DNA from: Cryptomeria japonica
Lineage: Eukaryota; Streptophyta; Pinopsida; Cupressales; Cupressaceae
Direction: 5' to 3'
Assembly: GCF_030272615.1 (NCBI RefSeq)
Contig: NW_026729346.1
Coordinates: forward strand, 7,501 to 32,500
Length of the DNA stretch: 25,000 nt
Under the pieces are notes generated by a model, which was not told the origin of the DNA, ran no database searches, and saw only the letters and a list, made by a program, of their open reading frames with translations. A program made the translations under genes and the position numbers. Below, piece after piece: positions 18,949-25,000 of the stretch (position 1 is the stretch's first letter; every line of letters starts with the position of its first letter).

Positions 18949-19038
18949 TGCCCCTCTAACTCGACCAATGCTGGCGCTCGAACGGTGGTAGCGCTCGGAT
19001 TTTCATTGAGCGCCAGCATTGGTCGATTTAGAGGGGCA
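18949..19038 (+). repeat. 31-nt near-perfect inverted repeat after P13
   Basis: The left arm 18949-18979 (TGCCCCTCTAAC, then TCGACCAATGCTGGCGCTC) is the reverse complement of 19008-19038 with one mismatch (C opposite T). The spacer is 28 nt. It starts 32 nt after the predicted Pol I start and would form a long hairpin in the leader RNA. The P11 and P12 units have decayed versions of both arms. Confidence 0.9.
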
Positions 19039-19288
19039 TGCGAGATTCCCGAATGCTATGCGAGGGCTCTAACGGAAATGTCTATTGGTTTCGGTATGGA
19101 TGCAATTGCGAGTGGTTCGGCAAAGGTAGTCGTTCCGATGCGTCCATGTCGTGGCCAAATCGATAATTCGATTTGAGCCCTCGTATAGCATTTGGGTCTC
19201 TCGATGTGATTCCGCATTCCAGTCCCTTTGGGCACTGCTTGAGCCGCATCCCAGGGGGTTCCCTTCCCAATAATCTGCCTCGCAACCC

Positions 19289-22200
19289 GATTGCTATGCG
19301 GTGAGGCTCCTCGGCCGCCTCGGAACTATCTGTGTATCAGACGCATCGCGGGATAAGGGGTTGGCAACGGTAGTCGCCCCAAGCGCGTCCGATGCTTGGA
19401 CCATTCCGAGGCGGCCCTGAAGCCTCTTCCGTCTAGCCGTTGGGTCCTTCTCGCCGCATCCCTCGCCTCGCACCCCGATTGCTATGCGGTGAGGCTCCTC
19501 GGCCGCCTCGGAACTATCTGTGTATCGGACGCGTCGCGGGATAAGGGGTTGTCACTGGTAGTCGCCCCAAGCGCGTCCGATGCTTGGACCATTCCGAGGC
19601 GGCCCTGAAGCCTCTTCCGTCTAGCCGTTGGGTCCTTCTCGCCGCATCCCTCGCCTCGCACCCCGATTGCTATGCGGTGAGGCTCCTCGGCCGCCTCGGA
19701 ACTATCTGTGTATCGGACGCGTCGCGGGATAAGGGGTTGTCATTGGTAGTCGCCCCAAGCGCGTCCGATGCTTGGACCATTCCGAGGCGGCCCTGAAGCC
19801 TCTTCCGTCTAGCCGTTGGGTCCTTCTCGCCGCATCCCTCGCCTCGCACCCCGATTGCTATGCGGTGAGGCTCCTCGGCCGCCTCGGAACTATCTGTGTA
19901 TCGGACGCGTCGCGGGATAAGGGGTTGTCACTGGTAGTCGCCCCAAGCGCGTCCGATGCTTGGACCATTCCGAGGCGGCCCTGAAGCCTCTTCCGTCTAG
20001 CCGTTGGGTCCTTCTCGCCGCATCCCTCGCCTCGCACCCCGATTGCTATGCGGTGAGGCTCCTCGGCCGCCTCGGAACTATCTGTGTATCGGACGCGTCG
20101 CGGGATAAGGGGTTGTCACTGGTAGTCGCCCCAAGCGCGTTCGATGCTTGGACCATTCCGAGGCGGCCCTGAAGCCTCTTCCGTCTAGCCGTTGGGTCCT
20201 TCTCGCCGCATCCCTCGCCTCGCACCCCGATTGCTATGCGGTGAGGCTCCTCGGCCGCCTTGGAACTATCTGTGTATCGGACGCGTCGCGGGATAAGGGG
20301 TTGTCACTGGTAGTCGCCCCAAGCGCGTCCGATGCTTGGACCATTCCGAGGCGGACCCGAAGCCTCTTCCGTCTAGCCGTTGGGTCCTTCTCGCCGCATC
20401 CTTCGCCTCGCACCCCGATTGCTATGCGGTGAGGCTCCTCGGCCGCCTCGGAACTATCTGTGTATCGGACGCGTCGCGGGATAAGGGGTTGTCACTGGTA
20501 GTCGCCCCAAGCGCGTCCGATGCTTGGACCATTCCGAGGCGGACCCGAAGCCTCTTCCGTCTAGCCGTTGGGTCCTTCTCGCCGCATCCCTCGCCTCGCA
20601 CCCCGATTGCTATGCGGTGAGGCTCCTCGGCCGCCTTGGAACTATCTGTGTATCGGACGCGTCGCGGGATAAGGGGTTGTCACTGGTAGTCGCCCCAAGC
20701 GCGTCCGATGCTTGGACCATTCCGAGGCGGACCCGAAGCCTCTTCCGTCTAGCCGTTGGGTCCTTCTCGCCGCATCCCTCGCCTCGCACCCCGATTGCTA
20801 TGCGGTGAGGCTCCTCGGCCGCCTTGGAACTATCTGTGTATCGGACGCGTCGCGGGATAAGGGGTTGTCACTGGTAGTCGCCCCAAGCGCGTCCGATGCT
20901 TGGACCATTCCGAGGCGGACCCGAAGCCTCTTCCGTCTAGCCGTTGGGTCCTTCTCGCCGCATCCCTCGCCTCGCACCCCGATTGCTATGCGGTGAGGCT
21001 CCTCGGCCGCCTTGGAACTATCTGTGTATCGGACGCGTCGCGGGATAAGGGGTTGTCACTGGTAGTCGCCCCAAGCGCGTCCGATGCTTGGACCATTCCG
21101 AGGCGGCCCCGAAGCCTCTTCCGTCTAGCCGTTGGGTCCTTCTCGCCGCATCCCTCGCCTCGCACCCCGATTGCTATGCGGTGAGGCTCCTCGGCCGCCT
21201 TGGAACTATCTGTGTATCGGACGCGTCGCGGGATAAGGGGTTGTCACTGGTAGTCGCCCCAAGCGCGTCCGATGCTTGGACCATTCCGAGGCGGCCCCGA
21301 AGCCTCTTCCGTGTAGCCGTTGGGTCCTTCTCGCCGCATCCCTCGCCTCGCACCCCGATTGCTATGCGGTGAGGCTCCTCGGCCGCCTTGGAACTATCTG
21401 TGTATCGGACGCGTCGCGGGATAAGGGGTTGTCACTGGTAGTCGCCCCAAGCGCGTCCGATGCTTGGACCATTCCGAGGCGGACCTGAAGCCTCTTCCCT
21501 CTAGCCGTTGGGGCTTTCTCGCCGCATCCCTCGCCTCGCACCCTGATTGCTATGCTGTGAGGCTCCTCGGCCGCCTTGGAACTATCTGTGTATCGGACGC
21601 ATCGCGGGATAAGGGGTTGGCAGTGGTAGTCGCCCCAAGCGCATCCGATGCTTGGACCATTCCGAGGCGGCCCTGCAGCCTCTTCCGTCTAGCCGTTGGG
21701 GCCATCTCGCCGCATCCCCCACCTCGCACCACGATTGCTATGCGGTGAGGCTCCTTGGCCGCCTCGGAACTATCTGTGTATCGGACGCATCGCGGGATAA
21801 GGGGTTGTCACTGGTAGTCGCCCCAAGCGCGTCCGATGCTTGGACTATTCCGAGGCGGCCCTGCAGCCTCTTCCGTCTAGCCGTTGGGGCCATCTCGCTG
21901 CATCCCCCACCTCCTCGGCCGCCTCGGAACTATCTGTGTATCGGACGCATCGCGGGATAAGGGGTTGGCAGTGGTAGTCGCCCCAAGCGCGTCCGATGCT
22001 TGGACTATTCCGAGGCAGCCCTGCAGCCTCTTCCGTCTAGCCTTTGGGGCCATCTCGCCGCATCCCTCGCCTCGCACCCCGATTGCTATGCGGTGAGGCT
22101 CCTCGGCCGCCTGGGAACTATCTTCGTATCGGACGCATCGCGGGATAAGGGGTTGTCACTGGTAGTCGCCCCAAGCGCGTCCGATGCTTGGACTATTCCG

Positions 22201-23209
22201 AGGCGGCCCTGTGGCCTCTTCCGTCTAGCCGTTGGGGCCATCTCGCCGCATCCCCCACCTCGCACCCCGATTGCTATGCGGTGAGGCTCTTCGGCCGCCT
22301 TGGAACTATCTTCGTATCGGACGCATCGCGGGATAAGGGGTTGTCACTGGTAGTGGCCCCAAGCGCGTCCGATGCTTGGACTATTCCGAGGCGGCCCTGC
22401 AGCCTCTTCCGTCTAGCCGTTGGGGCCATCTCGCCGCATCCCCCACCTCGCACCCCGATTGCTATGCGGTGAGGCTCCTCGGCCGCCTTGGAACTATCTT
22501 CGTATCGGACGCATCGCGGGATAAGGGGTTGTCACTGGTAGTCGCCCCAAGCGCGTCCGATGCTTGGACTATTCCGACGCGGCCCTGTGGCCTCTTCCGT
22601 CTAGCCGTTGGGGCCATCTCGCCGCATCCCCCACCTCGCACCCCGATTGCTATGCGGTGAGGCTCCTCGGCCGCCTTGGAACCATCTTCGTATCGGACGC
22701 ATCGCGGGATAGGGGGCTGTCACTGGTAGTCGCCCCAAGCGTGTCCGATGCTTGGACCATTCCTAGGCGGCCCTGAAGCCTCTTCCGTCTAGCCGTTGGG
22801 GCCTTCCCGCCCCATCCCTCGCCTCGCACCCCCGATTGCTATGCGGTGAGGCTCCTCGGCCGCCTTGGAACCATCTGTGTATCGGACGCATCGCGGGATA
22901 AGGGGTTGGCACTGGCAGTCGCCCCAAGCGCGTCCGATGCTTGGACCATTCCGAGGTGGCCCTGAAGCCTCTTCCGTCTAGCCGTTGGGGCCTTCCCGCC
23001 CCATCCCTCGCCTCGCACCCCGATTGATATGCGGTGAGGCTCCTCGGCCGCCTTGGAACTATCTGTGTATCGGACGCATCGCGGGATAAGGGGTTGGCAC
23101 TGGTAGTCGTCCCAATCGCATCCGATGCTTGGACCATTCCGAGGCGGCCCTGCAGCCTCTTCCGTTTAGCCGTCGGGGCCTTCCCGCCGCATCCCTCGCC
23201 TCGCATCCC
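19289..23209 (+). repeat. 188-bp tandem array, 21 units
   Basis: GATTGCTATG starts units at 19289, 19477, 19665, 19853, 20041, 20229, 20417, 20605, 20793, 20981, 21169, 21357, 21545, 21733, 22081, 22269, 22457, 22645, 22834 and 23022 (GATTGATATG). One more unit between 21733 and 22081 has lost 28 bp including this motif. Units 2-12 are nearly identical; those after 21,480 are more diverged. Variant blocks are visible: GGCGGCCCTGAAG in the first five units, GGCGGACCCGAAG in the next four or so, then GGCGGCCCCGAAG, and later CCCTGCAGCC. Such blocks suggest unequal exchange of several units at a time. A repeated 70-residue frame is present but 188 is not a multiple of three, so it does not run on. 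I judge it non-coding. Confidence 0.97.
19491..19614 (+). other. Predicted 124-nt hairpin in each 188-bp unit (unit 2 shown)
   Basis: Three nested stems are visible. GAGGCT (19491-19496) pairs with AGCCTC (19609-19614). GGCCGCCTCGGAA (19501-19513) pairs with TTCCGAGGCGGCC (19592-19604). GTATCGGACGCG (19522-19533) pairs with CGCGTCCGATGC (19572-19583) with one U-G. The internal loops are symmetric, 4x4 and 8x8 nt. The apex contains GGGG and CCCC that could pair. Later units with CCTTGGAA keep the middle stem through a U-G pair. Confidence 0.75.
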
Positions 23210-23960
23210 GATTCCTATGCGGTGAGTCTTCTCGGCCGCCGCGGAACTATACCTGTTATTGCTACTGCATCCTTCGGCTGGTAACCTCCTCTGCCGCCTT
23301 GGAACGTTCTCTTTGTCGGACGCGTCGCGGGATAAGGGGTTGGCACTGGTAGTCGCCCCAAGCGCGCCCGATGCATAGACCGCTCCGAGTCGACCTTGCT
23401 TTCAGCCTCTCACATGCATAGACCTCTCTGAGTCGACCCTGCAGCCTCTCACGTTTAGCCTTTGGAATCTCGCCTCACAACATGATTGCTATCCTTGATG
23501 CATCCCTTGCCTCGAGCCCTGATTGCTTTCTTGGCTGCATCCCTCCTCTCCTCACAGCCCGGTTGTCATCACTGCTTCATCCGTCGCTTCATGCATTCTG
23601 GCTGCTGGGCCCTTCCCACCGCACACCTCGATTGCTATCTCTTCTGCATCACACACCCCGATTGCTATCTCTGCTACATCCCTCGGCTCTCACTTCTGCA
23701 TCCTTCGCCTCACACCTCGATTGCTATCAATGCTGCATCCGTAACCTCACACCCCGATTGCTATGCGGGGAGGCTCCTTGGCCGCCTTGGAAATTTCTGT
23801 GTGTCGGACGCACCGCGGGATAAGGGGTTGGCACTGGTAGTCGCCCCAAGTGCGCCCGATTCTTAGACCGCTTCGAGGTGACCTCGTAGCCTCTTTCGTC
23901 CAGGCTTCCTGCCTTCAACGCCCTTTTTACACCTCGATTGCTATGCGCGGGCTCGTTGGC
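23210..23960 (+). repeat. Degenerate 188-bp copies and a short derived array
   Basis: A diverged copy spans about 23,230-23,400 (GGACGCGTCGCGGGATAAGG kept). Another spans about 23,755-23,910 (GGATAAGGGGTTGGCACTGG kept). Between them, 23,480-23,760 is a loose array of ~35-40-bp words CACACCCCGATTGCTATC and TGCATCCCTCGCCTC. These correspond only to the junction part of the 188-bp unit and lack its hairpin core. Confidence 0.8.
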
Positions 23961-25000
23961 GTCTATCACCTCTCTGCGAAGAGTGGCACGATGATTGTTG
24001 GGGTAAATCGTAGCAGTCCGATCTCTGGCCTTGGGCCATTGTGAGGGCTGATCGATTTCCTGTGCGCATCTCGTGTTCGCCCAGTAACAGACTCGACGAC
24101 TTGTAATCGGTCTTGTTCCCGATTGTTCCTGGAGGTAGTCTTCGGAACTCTTGGATTTGACCTGTCACTCGAACTGTCCTCTTCCGAGGATGCTTGTGTG
24201 TGTGTGCTTGTGCCATTTCCTTGGCGGTATTAACGAGATATTAAAGAGCGGAGTGAGCGCCTCGCCCAGCTATGTTTGGGGCTCTCACTCCCTTACCCGG
24301 TGTGCGACCGCTTTGCACGTAGGTTGCGGAGCATCGCGACTCTTTCGATGTTTGGCGGTTGTCTTCCGGTGATGCGTTGGTCCCGAAGTGCACGTTACTA
24401 GCATTTCTGCCATTGTTCTCGATCTTTGGCACGTTCCTTCGTTGCAATTGGATATATATCTCCGTTTATACGCGCAGGCTTCTCCCGCCTATTCAGCGCT
24501 GTCCCACTCTCAGCACTCTCGTGGTCTCCTTGGCTTCTCTCTCCCGTGAGCGAGCTCTCTTCTCGAGTCTTTTCCATGTCCCATGGAGGTTGCCTTGCGA
24601 AATTCGGGCACACAAACGTGACCGGATAAGAGCGGAATTGCCTATGAGGAGAAGCTCACCTTAGGGAGCAGCAATGCCGAGTGTTTCGACAGAGGGTAGA
24701 GGGGGCGTTGTTTGGGCGGTTGCACAAAAGAGTGCTACGTTTGCACTGAAGGTTGCTTCTTCGTCTCCGACGAACTCTTCGAGGCAAAAAAGCTTGTTTA
24801 CGGGGTCGAGGTGGGACTGTTCGTGCGAGTTGCGCCACCAAAAGTGCGTAGGGGGCATATACCTGGGAAATGGATGTCTCTGAGTGGCCTTACTCGGTCG
24901 CGTGCACGGTGCATTCTCTAACGGCAGGACTGTCGCGAGCATGTGCGGTTCGGATGTTTTCGGGTAAAGGGTTCCGTACGGGATGTTCTTCCCAGGCTCC
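23961..25000. other. Unique sequence, no gene recognised
   Basis: This is single-copy sequence of mixed composition without tandem repeats apart from a short TGTGTGTGTG run near 24,196. No 18S sequence, tRNA, coding region or additional TATATAGGGG is seen. ATATATATCTCC at about 24,452 lacks the GGGG start context. It is most simply the 18S-proximal part of the 5' ETS. Confidence 0.5.

Larger units (their letters stand above)
17881..19260 (+). repeat. Three long promoter units (441-490 bp)
   Basis: Three diverged units carry TATATAGGGG at 17981, 18422 and 18912, each preceded by AAGTCGGAAGTT-like sequence and by GAATCGGACAAATAAC (AAC here, AGC in the upstream classes). Downstream of each start come CTCCCCC-GTGCCC, a partly self-complementary stretch, a GATTGCTATGC-like or GAATGCTATGC-like block, GGTAGTCGCTCC and TCTAGCTTTTGGGT. 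The later blocks are recognisably related to the 188-bp units, so the 188-bp array probably grew from this leader. Confidence 0.8.
18917..25000 (+). other. Inferred 5' external transcribed spacer (35S leader)
   Basis: This is inferred from its position downstream of the last Pol I-like element and from the absence of further TATATAGGGG on the plus strand. It contains the 31-nt hairpin, the 188-bp array, degenerate repeats and a unique tail. The 18S start motif (ACCTGGTTGATCCTGCC) is not seen, so the region continues beyond the window. Confidence 0.45.

Noticed and set aside
19396-22776. A repeated 70-94-residue frame beginning MDHSEA in every 188-bp unit
   Set aside because: The unit length is not a multiple of three, so frames end or overlap in each unit. 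Changes do not favour silent sites, and no gene context exists.
24445-24460. ATATATATCTCC as a further Pol I start element
   Set aside because: It lacks the TATATAGGGG core and the GAATCGGACAAAT upstream sequence.
23961-25000. Possible start of 18S rRNA near the right edge
   Set aside because: The conserved ACCTGGTTGATCCTGCC start is not present and nothing in the last kilobase resembles 18S.

Overview
The window looks like nuclear ribosomal DNA intergenic spacer (IGS) from a land plant, and I see no protein-coding gene in it. It holds two copies of a complete 5S rRNA gene on the minus strand. It also holds thirteen copies of a TATATAGGGG element on the plus strand, the plant RNA polymerase I start-site consensus. 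The rest is nested tandem repeats. No 18S, 5.8S or 25S sequence is inside the window, so linkage to a 35S gene is inferred from the promoters and from the leader-like repeats downstream. The 5S sequence resembles gymnosperm 5S as I remember it, and a spacer above 25 kb with an embedded 5S gene also fits a gymnosperm (5S-35S linkage is known in Ginkgo, Podocarpus and Ephedra, and separately in Artemisia). The species assignment is inference.

Layout. (1) 1-5365 and 7865-13301 are two copies of a ~7.9 kb higher-order unit. Each has a GC-rich array built on the palindrome GGTGCGCACC, broken by T-rich boxes. Each then has a CpG-rich tract, the 5S gene, a GC-rich 5S upstream flank, a degenerate A-rich repeat zone and a C-rich CACCCACCTTGG minisatellite. 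Between them (5366-7864) is an extra partial copy of the GC-rich array. (2) 13302-14497 continues the minisatellite, which copy 1 lacks beyond 5365. (3) 14498-17560 holds ten Pol I promoter-like elements: six in a 157-bp-period array and four in a 311-bp-period array. A perfect 52-bp tandem array (15749-16400) lies between the two groups. (4) 17574-17880 is a short 50/56-bp array. (5) 17881-19260 has three longer promoter units, the last (start about 18917) being the best candidate for the gene promoter. (6) 19289-23209 is a tandem array of 21 units of 188 bp, presumably in the 5' external transcribed spacer (ETS), grading into degenerate copies to about 23960. (7) 23961-25000 is single-copy sequence, presumably more ETS.

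How it fits together: 35S transcription should run left to right from the promoters near 18 kb. The 5S genes point the other way, toward the presumed upstream 25S gene. The upstream promoters resemble the spacer promoters known in Arabidopsis, Xenopus and others.

The most interesting signals are predicted structures and decay patterns. A short stem begins at the predicted first nucleotide of nearly all thirteen Pol I elements, with one apparent compensatory rearrangement. A 31-nt near-perfect stem follows the last promoter. A 124-nt hairpin recurs in the 188-bp units. CpG loss is confined to the distal promoter group. A duplication junction lies at the exact centre of a 24-bp palindrome.
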